DNA of 64,000 bases from Phytobacter diazotrophicus (GTDB lineage Bacteria > Pseudomonadota > Gammaproteobacteria > Enterobacterales > Enterobacteriaceae). Numbering within the stretch: the first letter of the stretch is position 1; each line of letters starts with the position of its first letter. The notes beneath the pieces were generated by a model that was not told the origin of the DNA, did no database searches, and saw nothing but the letters and a program-made list of their open reading frames with translations. The position numbers and the translations under genes were made by a program. This document shows positions 48,578 to 58,222 of this stretch, in pieces. The stretch is taken from NCBI GenBank assembly GCA_004346725.1, contig SMDE01000004.1, forward strand, positions 248,001 to 312,000, in the 5' to 3' direction.

Positions 48578-50270
48578 TTTCAGTACTCATCCACTGGCGA
48601 ATGACCAGCGCCACAACGCGCGGATCGTTGTCTGACATTTCACGAATGCGTTGGCTCATCACCTCGGCACTCAGACGCTGGTTATTACGACGCTGCTGGA
48701 GTTGCTCGTCTTTGCTCAGACGAACTTCCACGGATTCTTCAATTTCAGCACGGGCACGCTGCGCTTCCTGTACCGCTTTCGCCTCTTCCTGACGGCGAAC
48801 CAGTTGCGGGCGAACCGCTTTACGCCACAGCAGCCAGGCGACAATAAGCACCAGTAGCCAGCGACCTGCATTCAACATCTGATCGATGAAGCTCTGCTGT
48901 TGCCAGAACGGAAGCTGACCACCTACATCGTCGGTTGCGTTGAACGGTGAGTTCACCACGTTCAGGGTATCGCCACGTTTTTCGGTGTAGCCCATGGCTT
49001 CGCGGGTCAGGTCTTCAATTTGTTTAAGCTGGTCTGCGCTCAGCGCTTCGGTCTTGCCATCCGCCAGGGTGCGATAGTTCACCACGACGGCAACAGAGAG
49101 ACGCTCAATATCGCCGACATTCATCTTGGTATGACGAATGGTGCGATCGACTTCGTAGTTTGCCGTTTCGTTACGGGTGGTGTTGCGCGGCACCGCGTTG
49201 CTGGTGGCAGAAGAGGCCGCCTGCTGACCATTCTGATTTTGCTGTCCGTTCTGCTGGCCATTTTGTTGGTTTGCAGGCGGTGTGGTGATCGGTGCAGCAT
49301 TAGCCGGGGCAGGCTGGTTAGACAGCGCACCTGGTACGCCGCCCGGATAACTTCCACCAATCTGCTCGCTTTCGTTGGTCTGGCGAGAGCGCAGTACCGC
49401 CTGAGAGGCGTCGCCGTTTGGCTGGTATTGCTCTTCAGTTTGTTCTTTATTTGCAAAATCAATCTGTGCGGTAACCTGGGCATGGACGTTACCGTTACCC
49501 ACGATTGGCGCGAGGATGGACTCAATACGACGCTGTACCCGGCTCTCAACATCTGCTGAGTATTTCAACTGCGCATCGTTCAGGTCACGACCGGCGGTAT
49601 TAGACTGGGTTAACAGTCGACCGCTCTGATCAACCACGGTCACGTTACCCGGCGGCAGGCCGGCGACGGCGCTGGAAACCAGATGAACAATCGCCGTGAT
49701 TTGACCATCGTCCATGGCGCGACCCGGCGCCAGGTTGACTGTGATCGAGGCGGACGGTGATTTTTGTTCACGCACGAACAAAGACGGTTTCGGCATCGCG
49801 AGATGGACGCGTGCGGTTTTCACCGGACCGAGTGTTTCAATGGTACGAGCCAGTTCGCCTTCCAGCGCACGCTGGTAGTTAACCTGCTCGCTGAACTGGC
49901 TGATGCCGAATTTTTCCTGGTCCAGTAATTCGAAACCGACAGCGCCGCCTTTCGGTAGACCCTGTTGCGCGAGGCGCAGACGTAGTTCATGGACTTTATC
50001 TGCCGGAACTTCAATAGCCCCACCGTTCTCAGAGAAACGGTAGGGGATGTTCATTTGGGTTAACTGGGTAACGATAGCCCCGCCGTCCTGATCGGAGAGG
50101 TTGCTGTAAAGCGTGCGGTAGTCCGGGCTTTTTGCCCACAGTACCATGGCGACGACGATAGCAACGGCTGCAGCCGCCGCCACCATTAATGGGATCTTGG
50201 GGTTCGCGCGTAAGCGGTTGAGCCACTCCAGAGATTTATTCTGTGGTGCAGAAGTTGCAGTCGCACTCAT
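48567..50270 (-). CDS. fliF: Flagellar MS-ring protein FliF
   Basis: The 567-residue ring protein has membrane helices near residues 27-47 and 455-475 flanking a periplasmic part with ring-building motifs ([20 protein letters not shown]) and a Gln/Asn-rich linker. The C-terminal tail binds FliG. It heads the fliF-K transcript, opposite to fliE. Confidence 0.97.
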   Translation of the reverse strand: MSATATSAPQNKSLEWLNRLRANPKIPLMVAAAAAVAIVVAMVLWAKSPDYRTLYSNLSDQDGGAIVTQLTQMNIPYRFSENGGAIEVPADKVHELRLRLAQQGLPKGGAVGFELLDQEKFGISQFSEQVNYQRALEGELARTIETLGPVKTARVHLAMPKPSLFVREQKSPSASITVNLAPGRAMDDGQITAIVHLVSSAVAGLPPGNVTVVDQSGRLLTQSNTAGRDLNDAQLKYSADVESRVQRRIESILAPIVGNGNVHAQVTAQIDFANKEQTEEQYQPNGDASQAVLRSRQTNESEQIGGSYPGGVPGALSNQPAPANAAPITTPPANQQNGQQNGQQNQNGQQAASSATSNAVPRNTTRNETANYEVDRTIRHTKMNVGDIERLSVAVVVNYRTLADGKTEALSADQLKQIEDLTREAMGYTEKRGDTLNVVNSPFNATDDVGGQLPFWQQQSFIDQMLNAGRWLLVLIVAWLLWRKAVRPQLVRRQEEAKAVQEAQRARAEIEESVEVRLSKDEQLQQRRNNQRLSAEVMSQRIREMSDNDPRVVALVIRQWMSTENEQ

Positions 50271-50497
50271 TGCGCACCTCGTAACTCAGGGTGGATGTTG
50301 TTATTTGAGTAGTGAAACAAAACAGACTCCCGGATCGGCAAACTCGACATTTGTCCATTAATATGGCTATGCCATTATTTGATGATTCAGAATTTTCTAT
50401 GCCTCAAATAACCTGGTTTTTTATCGTTATTTACCGCCATTATCTTATTGACGAACTGGTAACCTTATCCGCGTATCAAACCATCCGGGGATAATCC
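50271..50497. promoter_or_regulatory. Divergent promoter region between fliF and fliE
   Basis: The 227-bp AT-rich region drives fliE to the right and fliF-K to the left. In E. coli this region carries a class 2 promoter bound by FlhDC; I find no certain FlhDC box here by eye. ATAATCC-ATGG gives the fliE start. Confidence 0.55.
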
Positions 50498-50818
50498 ATG
50501 GCAATTCAGGGTATAGAAAGCGTTGTCAGCCAACTGCAGGCAACGGCTAGTCTGGCGAAAAATCAAAGCGTTAATAACGCTGACAGCGTTCAGACGGTGA
50601 GTTTTGCCGGGCAATTGCATGCCGCGCTGGACCGAATCAGCGATACGCAGACTGCAGCGCGTACACAGGCTGAAAAATTCACCCTTGGTGAACCGGGCGT
50701 GGCATTGAATGACGTAATGACCGACCTACAGAAATCATCCATTTCCCTGCAGATGGGTGTCCAGGTGCGTAACAAACTTGTGACGGCCTATCAGGACATC
50801 ATGAATATGCAGGTTTAG
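50498..50818 (+). CDS. fliE: Flagellar hook-basal body protein FliE
   Basis: The 106-residue protein links the MS ring to the rod. It shows the family ending [21 protein letters not shown]. coli FliE has 104 residues. It is a single-gene transcription unit divergent from fliF and ends at a strong terminator. Confidence 0.96.
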   Translation: MAIQGIESVVSQLQATASLAKNQSVNNADSVQTVSFAGQLHAALDRISDTQTAARTQAEKFTLGEPGVALNDVMTDLQKSSISLQMGVQVRNKLVTAYQDIMNMQV

Positions 50819-50826
50819 TGTATTTG

Positions 50827-50858
50827 ATGACTGCCCCGTGCGGGGCAGTCACTTTTTT
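50827..50858 (+). terminator. Rho-independent terminator after fliE
   Basis: A 10-bp stem TGACTGCCCC/GGGGCAGTCA with a short loop and a T run (CTTTTTTT). Confidence 0.93.
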
Positions 50859-50901
50859 TATCACACCTCTTACGCTGAGCCATTCCCTGGCCGCATTTCC
50901 C

Positions 50902-51132
50902 CTATTTCTGAATCATATAGCGAATCGTTGGCCCATCCTGCTGGATATCCAGCACTGTATAGCCATGGTTTCGCGCATCGACGGGGATGTTATTGATTGA
51001 TTGCGGGCAGTCACTGACGACCTCCAGAATCTCGCCTTTTTTTAGCTGAGGCAGTGCTTCCAGCGTCGCTACCGCCGGGTAAGGGCAGGGTTCACCGGTC
51101 ATATCCAGACGGTAATCGGGTACGATATTCAT
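50902..51132 (-). CDS. yedF: TusA-family sulfurtransferase YedF
   Basis: The 76-residue protein is a TusA-like sulfur carrier with the CPYP motif (TGEPCPYPAV) that holds the persulfide Cys. It is linked to the YedE transporter by a four-base overlap of stop and start. Partner in sulfur or selenium handling; the physiological substrate is not settled. Confidence 0.95.
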   Translation of the reverse strand: MNIVPDYRLDMTGEPCPYPAVATLEALPQLKKGEILEVVSDCPQSINNIPVDARNHGYTVLDIQQDGPTIRYMIQK

Positions 51133-52334
51133 GCGGTCTCCTTAATTGCCGCCCGCGATACGCGGCGGAAAAACTGTTTTTCCCAGCCAATAACAAAGAG
51201 CAGGGCGAGAAGCAGCAGCGCGTACGTCACCAGCAGGCCGCCGAGCGGACCAAAAGTTTTCAGCAGGTTCACTTTATCCCAGCTTGTGGCGAGTGCAGGG
51301 GAGATGTCATCCCAGAAGTAAGCCAGCAGGGTTGAACCTATAACATTACCCAGACCGACCCACCAGTAATGTACCTGCCCTTCAACAGCACGGTACATCC
51401 AGCCAGTTTCACAGCCACCCGCCAGCACAATGCCAAAACCAAACAGCAAGCCACCGAGCACGGCGTTCGGGCCTGCCCACATGATTTTGGCTTCCACACC
51501 CAGTTGTATGTAACTGAAAATACCGATCGCGCTCGCCGCCATGCCGAAAATAATGGCTTTCGCCATCAGCGTACGACCCGTTATCCACATATCGCGGAAG
51601 GCAGAAGTGAAGCAAATTTGCGCCCGTTCAATGAGCAAACCAAAGCCAACGCCGAACAGCATGGCCAGCCCCAGCTTCGGCTGGTTCATGGTGGTCAGCA
51701 GAGCCCAGCCAATCATCCCGGCGAATATCAGCATACCCAGACGGAAGCGACGCCGTGCCTGGTCCACGTTTTGGGTGAGTGGCGATGCCGCTGAGACTTT
51801 CTGCATTTTTACCGGAATGCGAAACAGGGGAAGGAGCGTAAGGCGGGCGCCCATCCACGAACCGATGGCCGTGGCGACGGCAAAAAACCAGGCGTGTAGC
51901 GAGAACTGTGGAATGCCGGTAAAGAAGGCTGCCAGATTACAGCCCATTGCCAGACGCGCGCCAAACCCGGCGATAATCCCGCCGACGATAGCCTGGGCAA
52001 TGCGGATACGATGTTGCGGCAGGCGTAGCTTTACGTTGTTTGCCCATAAGGCTGCGGCGAAGCAACCGCCAAACATGCCGATAATCATCATGCCGTCTAT
52101 TCGGGTCAGCGGCGTGCCATCAAGATGAATGAGTTTGAAATAACCCCACTCCTCCGTATGCACGCCCGCCAGTTGCAGGAGCTGCCCGCCCCAGCGGGTA
52201 AATTCTCCCGTAACGGCCCAGAAGGTCCCGGTAATGCCGAAATAGTAGGTGGAAAGGATCCCGGCTGCGATAACCGCCGGAACGGGCGACCAGAATTTAA
52301 TCAGGAAGGTCGTTTTAATGTGTTGCCATGACAT
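51129..52334 (-). CDS. yedE: YeeE/YedE-family sulfur/selenium transporter YedE
   Basis: The 401-residue inner membrane protein has about ten membrane helices and conserved Cys residues in GCNLAAFFTG and GGCETGWMYR, a pattern of the YeeE/YedE thiosulfate-type transporters. The start at 52334 (MSWQHIKTTFLIKFW) matches the family. It forms an operon with yedF. Confidence 0.94.
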   Translation of the reverse strand: MSWQHIKTTFLIKFWSPVPAVIAAGILSTYYFGITGTFWAVTGEFTRWGGQLLQLAGVHTEEWGYFKLIHLDGTPLTRIDGMMIIGMFGGCFAAALWANNVKLRLPQHRIRIAQAIVGGIIAGFGARLAMGCNLAAFFTGIPQFSLHAWFFAVATAIGSWMGARLTLLPLFRIPVKMQKVSAASPLTQNVDQARRRFRLGMLIFAGMIGWALLTTMNQPKLGLAMLFGVGFGLLIERAQICFTSAFRDMWITGRTLMAKAIIFGMAASAIGIFSYIQLGVEAKIMWAGPNAVLGGLLFGFGIVLAGGCETGWMYRAVEGQVHYWWVGLGNVIGSTLLAYFWDDISPALATSWDKVNLLKTFGPLGGLLVTYALLLLALLFVIGWEKQFFRRVSRAAIKETA

Positions 52335-52523
52335 GGTATTAGCCTCTGAACTCAGAAGGAGCCAACAAAACAGGAACCGGACGGTGCCCGGGACGCGCAT
52401 ATTACCTGTGTTTAATGAATGGAAACCTGTACTCAGTCAAAAATCGGGTCTGGTATGATGAAACCCTGGTGGCCGAGGGCGTTTAGTGCCACACTCATTC
52501 TGTCGCGAAAAGCAGGAAAGATG

Positions 52524-52937
52524 ATGAAAAAACAACTGATTATTGGCGCAATGCTGGCACTGAGTGGTTGCGTTCAGGTGGATGATTTTACCTCTGTGGT
52601 CAAGCACCCGGCCCCGGAAGGGCTGGCGGGTAACTGGCAGACGGTGGGACCGCAAAGCAGTCTGGTCAGTCCTGAGGCCATTGCCTCGCTGATCATTACG
52701 CCAGAAGGGGATACGCTGGATTGCCGCCAGTGGCAACGTGTGATTGCGGTACCGGGCAAGCTGATGCCCAGAGGAGATGACTGGTATAACGTGACGCAAC
52801 AGCGCGATATCTATCGCCTTGAGCGCGACGGTAGTCAACTGGAGTATGACGGCATGACCTTGCGTCGGGTTGATAAGCCGACTGTCGAGTGCACGCAGGC
52901 GTTGGCAAAGAAAACGGTTATTGGCGTTAAACCCTGA
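52524..52937 (+). CDS. yedD: Lipoprotein YedD
   Basis: The 137-residue protein has a signal peptide and lipobox L-S-G-C near residue 17 (AMLALSGC), so a lipid-anchored outer-membrane or periplasmic protein. DCRQWQRVIAVPGKL identifies YedD. Function is unknown. Start at 52524 fits AGGAA spacing; an ATG at 52521 is also possible. Confidence 0.93.
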   Translation: MKKQLIIGAMLALSGCVQVDDFTSVVKHPAPEGLAGNWQTVGPQSSLVSPEAIASLIITPEGDTLDCRQWQRVIAVPGKLMPRGDDWYNVTQQRDIYRLERDGSQLEYDGMTLRRVDKPTVECTQALAKKTVIGVKP

Positions 52938-52976
52938 ACGAAGGCGCTGAGGGAGTCCTTTCGCTCAGCGCACTCA

Positions 52977-54464
52977 TCACAGCACCTCTTCCAGTACCCA
53001 GACGCTGACACTCCCGCCATTACAGAAAAATGTGCCTTCACCGTTTTCATCGGTGGTGACACTCTCCTGGCGGTATCCCAGATAATCACGCCAGACTTTA
53101 TTGCCATAATTCGCACCGAGATTCAGCGTTTTCTCGCCGTCGTCACCGTTTGACATGACGACCACACAGCCGGGATTGTCTTGCGTCCCGCTACGGCTAA
53201 AGGCGATACAGTTAGGGTGATCAAACCAGAGCGTCTGAACGCCATGGGCAAAGCGCTGGCGGGCGAGGATGAGCTGGTCCAGCTTTTCGATAACCGGCAT
53301 ATCGACATGATGTTTTTCACCATCGCCGCCAGTATCTTCATAACTTGCGCCGAACAGATCCGGGTAAAACACGGACGGCACGCCGTTTTCCCGTAGTAGG
53401 ATAAGGGCATAGGCCAGGGGCTTAAACCAGGCTTCTACCGGCGCTTCCAGCGCCTGAAGCGGCTGGGTGTCATGATTGGCGACCAGCGTCACGGCATGAA
53501 ACGGGTCAGCTTCTACCAGGGTACCGTTAAAAATCTGGCTCATATCGTAGTCGCGCCCCTGCTGTGAGGCCTCATGGAAATTCATCTGCAGCGGTGCGTC
53601 AAATAACAGGGTTTTGCCATCGACCTGGTCGATATACTGCTGCAGTTTATCGACGTCATGTGACCAGTATTCGGCGACGATAAATAACGGCTCAGGCGCC
53701 ACATCCTGAACATGTTCTATCCATTCTTTGTAGAACCAGGCGGGAATATGTTTCACGGCATCAAGGCGGAAACCGTCACAGTGGGTCTGGTCCATCACCC
53801 AGCGCGCCCAGTATTTGATCTCTTCGGTCACAGCATGGTTACGAAAATCGATATTCGCCCCCATCAGATAATCGAAGTTACCCATCTCGTCATCCACCTG
53901 ATCGTTCCAGCCTTCGCCGGTGTAATCATTGATGATTTTAAATACGCCGTCTTCTGCCGGATTTTCGATATGGTCGATGCCGCTAAAGCATTTAAAATCC
54001 CAGATAAATTTCGAGTATTTGCCCTGGCGGGCAGGGAAGGTGTAGCGCGTCCAGGCTTCGCACTCCAGCACGGTGTCATCGATTTGTGTCCGGTCTTGCT
54101 CGTTCACACGATTGACGCGAATGGCCTCTTTTTCATCGGCGCCCATTTTATGGTTCACCACCACATCCAGAAGAACAGCAATGCCGTGGCTGTGCAGCGC
54201 GTCGATAGCGGCATGAAGCTGAGCCTTGTCGCCATATTTTGTGGCCACGGATCCTTTTTGATCAAATTCACCTAAATCAAAGAGATCATAGGTGTCATAT
54301 CCCACAGAATAACCACCGGAAGCGCCTTTATACGCGGGCGGTAACCAGACCATGTTGATGCCAAGATCATTGAAGCTGGCAGCACGGGCCGCAATTTCGG
54401 GCCATAGTTTTCCGCCATCGGGGTAATACCAGTGAAAGGTCTGTAATAAAGTGGGGTTTTTCAT
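52977..54464 (-). CDS. amyA: Cytoplasmic alpha-amylase AmyA
   Basis: The 495-residue glycosyl hydrolase (GH13) has the catalytic Asp in [12 protein letters not shown], the acid Glu in LFIVAEYWS, and the third carboxylate in LVANHDTQP. There is no signal peptide, in agreement with E. coli AmyA, which degrades maltodextrins in the cytoplasm. Length is the same. It is located beside fliT as in E. coli. Confidence 0.97.
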   Translation of the reverse strand: MKNPTLLQTFHWYYPDGGKLWPEIAARAASFNDLGINMVWLPPAYKGASGGYSVGYDTYDLFDLGEFDQKGSVATKYGDKAQLHAAIDALHSHGIAVLLDVVVNHKMGADEKEAIRVNRVNEQDRTQIDDTVLECEAWTRYTFPARQGKYSKFIWDFKCFSGIDHIENPAEDGVFKIINDYTGEGWNDQVDDEMGNFDYLMGANIDFRNHAVTEEIKYWARWVMDQTHCDGFRLDAVKHIPAWFYKEWIEHVQDVAPEPLFIVAEYWSHDVDKLQQYIDQVDGKTLLFDAPLQMNFHEASQQGRDYDMSQIFNGTLVEADPFHAVTLVANHDTQPLQALEAPVEAWFKPLAYALILLRENGVPSVFYPDLFGASYEDTGGDGEKHHVDMPVIEKLDQLILARQRFAHGVQTLWFDHPNCIAFSRSGTQDNPGCVVVMSNGDDGEKTLNLGANYGNKVWRDYLGYRQESVTTDENGEGTFFCNGGSVSVWVLEEVL

Positions 54465-54530
54465 CTTCCTTGCTCCAGAAGTAGCGTCATTGGACTTCTG
54501 GAGTATGGAAGAAAACCATAGGATTGGTGG

Positions 54531-54896
54531 TTACTGATTTAAATTATTTGGGAACAAGATTTTACCGGACAAATTGCCATAGGCTGAGGTCAGGGACTGT
54601 TGCTTACCCGTTTTATCAATCAGGTGGCGCAGCTCTTCCATGCGGTTATGCAACAGCACCTTGAGTTCAGCTTCGTTTGACAGCACCATACCCAGCAGCT
54701 CTTTAGCCTGCTGAGTTTGTACTTTATTGCCGGGTGAAATCGGGTTGCGAGCAATACTCTCTACAAGCTGTACGTAGTTGACTTCCTGTTCAATCAATTC
54801 ATCCCATTTACCTGAATGGGCGAGATTTAGCATGGTGATGCTTAGAGCATGCAACGCATGCCAGTCGGTAAGAGATGGGATGAAGTTAGTCATCAA
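54531..54896 (-). CDS. fliT: Flagellar export chaperone FliT
   Basis: The 121-residue helical chaperone binds FliD in the cytoplasm and, when FliD is exported, inhibits FlhDC. Its start overlaps the fliS stop by four bases. Confidence 0.95.
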   Translation of the reverse strand: MMTNFIPSLTDWHALHALSITMLNLAHSGKWDELIEQEVNYVQLVESIARNPISPGNKVQTQQAKELLGMVLSNEAELKVLLHNRMEELRHLIDKTGKQQSLTSAYGNLSGKILFPNNLNQ

Positions 54897-55303
54897 CGCA
54901 TGTCCTGATGAGTAGAAGCCGATGTGCTAATTTGTTTCCACGCATCGGCGATATTGTTCAGCAGTCCCTCTACCTCGATGATGCCTTCTACGTCGTTATG
55001 CAGGTTTGACTGTAACAAACGGCGCACCATATAGTCGTAAAGCGATGCCATATTTTGAGGAAGATCTCCCTCAACATCCATGTCCAGCCCTGCCTTGAGA
55101 CCATTATCTATAATGCTGATAGCATGTGAAAGCGCCTGGCCTTTAGACACCAAATCCCCTTGTTCGAGGAACAGTCGCGCCCTGACGAGGGCACTGTGTG
55201 CCCCGTCAAAAAGCATGACAATAAGTTGATGTGGGCTTGCGCTCATTACCGCGCTTTCCAGCCCAACTTTTTGGTAAGAACTAGCACCACTTTGACTATA
55301 CAT
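54893..55303 (-). CDS. fliS: Flagellin chaperone FliS
   Basis: The 136-residue helical protein matches FliS (SPHQLIVMLFDGAHSALVRA). It prevents flagellin from polymerising early and guides it to FlhA. It is the middle gene of fliDST. Confidence 0.97.
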   Translation of the reverse strand: MYSQSGASSYQKVGLESAVMSASPHQLIVMLFDGAHSALVRARLFLEQGDLVSKGQALSHAISIIDNGLKAGLDMDVEGDLPQNMASLYDYMVRRLLQSNLHNDVEGIIEVEGLLNNIADAWKQISTSASTHQDMR

Positions 55304-55312
55304 ATCAAATCC

Positions 55313-56746
55313 TTAACTGCGGGAACTAAACTGCTGCGTTAAGTAAGTTGCGGTACTGTTTAACTTACTGACCATTGTGTCAAGCGCAGTAAACTGCGCC
55401 TTGTAGCGCGCCATGGTTGCTTCGATGGTTGCTTCCATTTCGGTATAACGCTGATCAAGAGTCTTAATGGTCTTGTTAATACCGTCCTGCGCGTTTTGGA
55501 TAACGCCCGTACTACCTGTCGCGGTGCTCAGCATCGTTGTCAGGGTATTGTTCATCTTGGTCGCTAAACCGGTCTTGGTACCGTCACCAATAAAATAGGC
55601 CTGAACTGCTTCCGGGTTATCCGTTAACGCTTTCGATAACTTCGTCGAATCGACGGTTAATGTACCGGTTGAACCATCGGAACCGGTTATCGGGTTTTGG
55701 GTAATCCCAAGCTGGGCCAGTATCTTGTAATTTCCGCTTTGGCTTTGTACATCAGTCAGCAGCGAACGCAGTTGAGACTGAATCGATCGCACGTTCGAAT
55801 CGCCCAATAGCGCGCCATTACTGGAGGACTGACTATCAGCGCCTTTATCCACTGTCACATATTTCGTTACGCTGGCGATGGTGGATTGCAGTGAGTTATA
55901 GGCGGTAACCCAGTTATTAATAGCCGTGGTGTTCGCATCTGTTGCACGGCCAACACTTAGCGTTTCATCTGCCGTACTTTTTGACTTGAGCGTCAGCGTC
56001 ACGCCTGGCAATGCATCAGTAATGGTGTTGCTTGCACGTTCAATTGCAACATTGTTAATAGATACCTTCGCATTTTGCGAAGCAGTCTGCACGCCGAGAG
56101 CTGTCGTCGTGCTGTCATGACCAATCTTCTGCTGCAGGGTATCATCGCCCGTTACAGTGACCGTCATGTCATAATCGGTACCAGTCGATTTTGAGGTCAG
56201 CATCAGGCGATAGTCGCCGTCCGTTGCCTTCATTACGGTCGCGCTGACGTTGCCGCCCGCTTTATTGATGGCATTAGCGATACCGGTCAATGATGTATCC
56301 GAATCTGCCAATTGCACCGTCAGCGGCGTTTTTGTCCCTGCCTGGGTAATGGTAATGGTACGCGTATTACCAGCCGTCGTCCCACCAAGCTGCGCGGTAT
56401 TACTGGCAATACTGGATGACATCAGTACTTGCGCTGTCGCCACCTGGCTTACGTTAACAGTATAATTCCCGACGGTTGCATCACTGGTCGTGGCCGCAGA
56501 GAATGAGGTGTTCGTACTATTAACGGTTGTTGAGTTCCATGTAGCTGCTTTACCCAGCGCCGCTGTCGCGGTTTGAAGGCTGGTTAAGGCACTTTGCAAC
56601 TTACCATACGCACTTAATTGAGCGGTATATGTGGTCTTCTGGTTGGTAATCGTTGTCAGCTTGGTGTTTTCAGCTGTTTCCAGGTTGTTGTACAACGTGG
56701 TTAGATCCAGACCGGAACCTACACCAAGGTTACTAATAGAAGCCAT
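55313..56746 (-). CDS. fliD: Filament cap protein FliD
   Basis: The 477-residue cap protein starts MASISNLGVGSGLDLTTLYN and ends in a coiled coil that inserts in the filament. It is about ten residues longer than the E. coli and Salmonella protein. The start at 56746 fits, as an earlier in-frame stretch runs into the promoter. It opens the fliDST operon, with a sigma-28 promoter 39 bp upstream. Confidence 0.96.
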   Translation of the reverse strand: MASISNLGVGSGLDLTTLYNNLETAENTKLTTITNQKTTYTAQLSAYGKLQSALTSLQTATAALGKAATWNSTTVNSTNTSFSAATTSDATVGNYTVNVSQVATAQVLMSSSIASNTAQLGGTTAGNTRTITITQAGTKTPLTVQLADSDTSLTGIANAINKAGGNVSATVMKATDGDYRLMLTSKSTGTDYDMTVTVTGDDTLQQKIGHDSTTTALGVQTASQNAKVSINNVAIERASNTITDALPGVTLTLKSKSTADETLSVGRATDANTTAINNWVTAYNSLQSTIASVTKYVTVDKGADSQSSSNGALLGDSNVRSIQSQLRSLLTDVQSQSGNYKILAQLGITQNPITGSDGSTGTLTVDSTKLSKALTDNPEAVQAYFIGDGTKTGLATKMNNTLTTMLSTATGSTGVIQNAQDGINKTIKTLDQRYTEMEATIEATMARYKAQFTALDTMVSKLNSTATYLTQQFSSRS

Positions 56747-56784
56747 GTCTGTTTTCCTTTGCGTCTTGTGTGTAACTTGACTCT

Positions 56785-56811
56785 CTATCGGCAACCCGAG
56801 AAAAAAGTTTA
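56785..56811 (-). promoter_or_regulatory. Sigma-28 (FliA) promoter of fliDST
   Basis: On the minus strand TAAA (56811-56808), 15 bases, then GCCGATAG (56792-56785), the class 3 flagellar consensus TAAA-N15-GCCGATAA with one change. Confidence 0.9.
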
Positions 56812-56981
56812 CACATCGTATGAAAAAATAATCGCCAGAAAAGCGGGAGCAGTTAGTGGTAAATAAGAGGATTGTAGAAGACAAAAACCGTTGCGGTAGG
56901 TTGTTTTTTAAGCGATAAAACTGTTTTAGTAAATTTAAATTATTTAAAAACAAATGGTTAAAAGTTTTTGTCGATTATTTC

Positions 56982-57008
56982 TAAAGTCCTTCGAAGATGC
57001 GCCGATAC
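56982..57008 (+). promoter_or_regulatory. Sigma-28 (FliA) promoter of fliC
   Basis: TAAA at 56982-56985, 15 bases, then GCCGATAC at 57001-57008. One base differs from GCCGATAA. It is 72 bases upstream of the fliC start, leaving a leader with AAGGAAAG before the ATG. Confidence 0.92.
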
Positions 57009-57079
57009 CCTTGTTGACGGTGAGAGACGCCGTAAGTGTTAGGCACCGACCCTAAATCAATTTTTGAAGGAAAGTAATT

Positions 57080-57946
57080 ATGGCAGTTATCAATACTAAC
57101 CTGTTGTCACTGACTACTCAGAACAACCTGAACAAATCTCAGTCTGCGCTGGGCACTGCTATTGAGCGTCTGTCCTCCGGTCTGCGTATCAACAGCGCCA
57201 AAGATGATGCCGCTGGTCAGGCAATTTCCAACCGTTTCAGTGCAAACATCAAAGGTCTGACTCAGGCTTCTCGTAACGCGAACGACGGTATCTCTATTGC
57301 TCAGACTGCCGAAGGTTCTCTGAACGAAATCAACAACAACTTGCAGCGTATTCGTGAGCTGGCAGTTCAGGCTCAGAACGGTACTAACTCAGCTTCTGAT
57401 ATCGACTCCATTCAGTCTGAAGTTAACCAACGTCTGCAAGAGATCAACCGTGTTGCTGGTCAGACTCAGTTCAACGGCATCAACATCCTGGCTGGCACCA
57501 ACTCCACCACCACTATCTCCATCCAGGTGGGTGCAAACGACGGTCAGACCATCGGTATTACCATCAACTCTAACAGCTCCTGGAACAAATACAGCGCTGG
57601 CGGCGTAGCGGGTGCAACTAACAGCACAGTTACTTCTCGTAACGTAAGCAGCTACGGCTTCGACGTAATGTCTAACGACGTTCTGGCTTCTGTTGATAGC
57701 GCGCTGAAAGCAGTTGATAACCAACGTTCTGACTTGGGTGCGATTCAAAACCGCTTCCAGTCCACAATCTCTAACCTGAACAATACCGTGACTAACCTGT
57801 CCGCAGCGCAGTCCCGTATTCAGGATGCTGATTATGCGACAGAGGTTTCTAACATGTCTCGTGCGCAGATCCTGCAACAGGCTGGTACTTCTGTACTGGC
57901 TCAGGCGAACCAGGTTCCACAGACTGTTCTGTCTCTGCTGCGTTAA
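57080..57946 (+). CDS. fliC: Flagellin FliC, unusually short
   Basis: The 288-residue flagellin keeps the D0/D1 ends ([40 protein letters not shown] at the N-end; [10 protein letters not shown] at the C-end) and lacks most of the variable centre. E. coli and Salmonella FliC have about 490-500 residues, so D2 and D3 are essentially absent (only about 65 residues lie between the two conserved parts). The residual centre is rich in Ser, Thr and Asn, as sites for O-glycosylation would be. A modification cluster follows. Confidence 0.96.
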   Translation: MAVINTNLLSLTTQNNLNKSQSALGTAIERLSSGLRINSAKDDAAGQAISNRFSANIKGLTQASRNANDGISIAQTAEGSLNEINNNLQRIRELAVQAQNGTNSASDIDSIQSEVNQRLQEINRVAGQTQFNGINILAGTNSTTTISIQVGANDGQTIGITINSNSSWNKYSAGGVAGATNSTVTSRNVSSYGFDVMSNDVLASVDSALKAVDNQRSDLGAIQNRFQSTISNLNNTVTNLSAAQSRIQDADYATEVSNMSRAQILQQAGTSVLAQANQVPQTVLSLLR

Positions 57947-57969
57947 TATTGAGCATCATTGATATACAA

Positions 57970-57998
57970 ACTATCGCCTCCGGGCGATAGTTTTTTTA
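57970..57998 (+). terminator. Rho-independent terminator after fliC
   Basis: Stem CTATCGCC/GGCGATAG around a short loop and followed by TTTTTTT. Confidence 0.94.
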
Positions 57999-58222
57999 TT
58001 TGTCAACCCGTCTTTCCATTCTCTTCAATCACACAAATAAGATACCAATCCACAGGGTTTTCACCTCATTAAGACGCCAGGGGACTGCTACGATGGCTAA
58101 AGTCGTAATTTTCTCTTTCGAAAATGCAGTGATGTCATGCCCATGTGTACAGCCGCATTCGCATCGGTGATTTAGCGCAGTGACAGATTGTGCTCTGACC
58201 TCCCAATAATGGATCTTTTACA

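Noticed and set aside
58093..58170. A 25-codon frame (MAKVVIFSFENAVMSC...) with an AGGGGA before the ATG, between fliC and the glycosyltransferase gene
   Set aside because: Too short and unlike known small proteins; may be a leader or remnant, but nothing else supports it.
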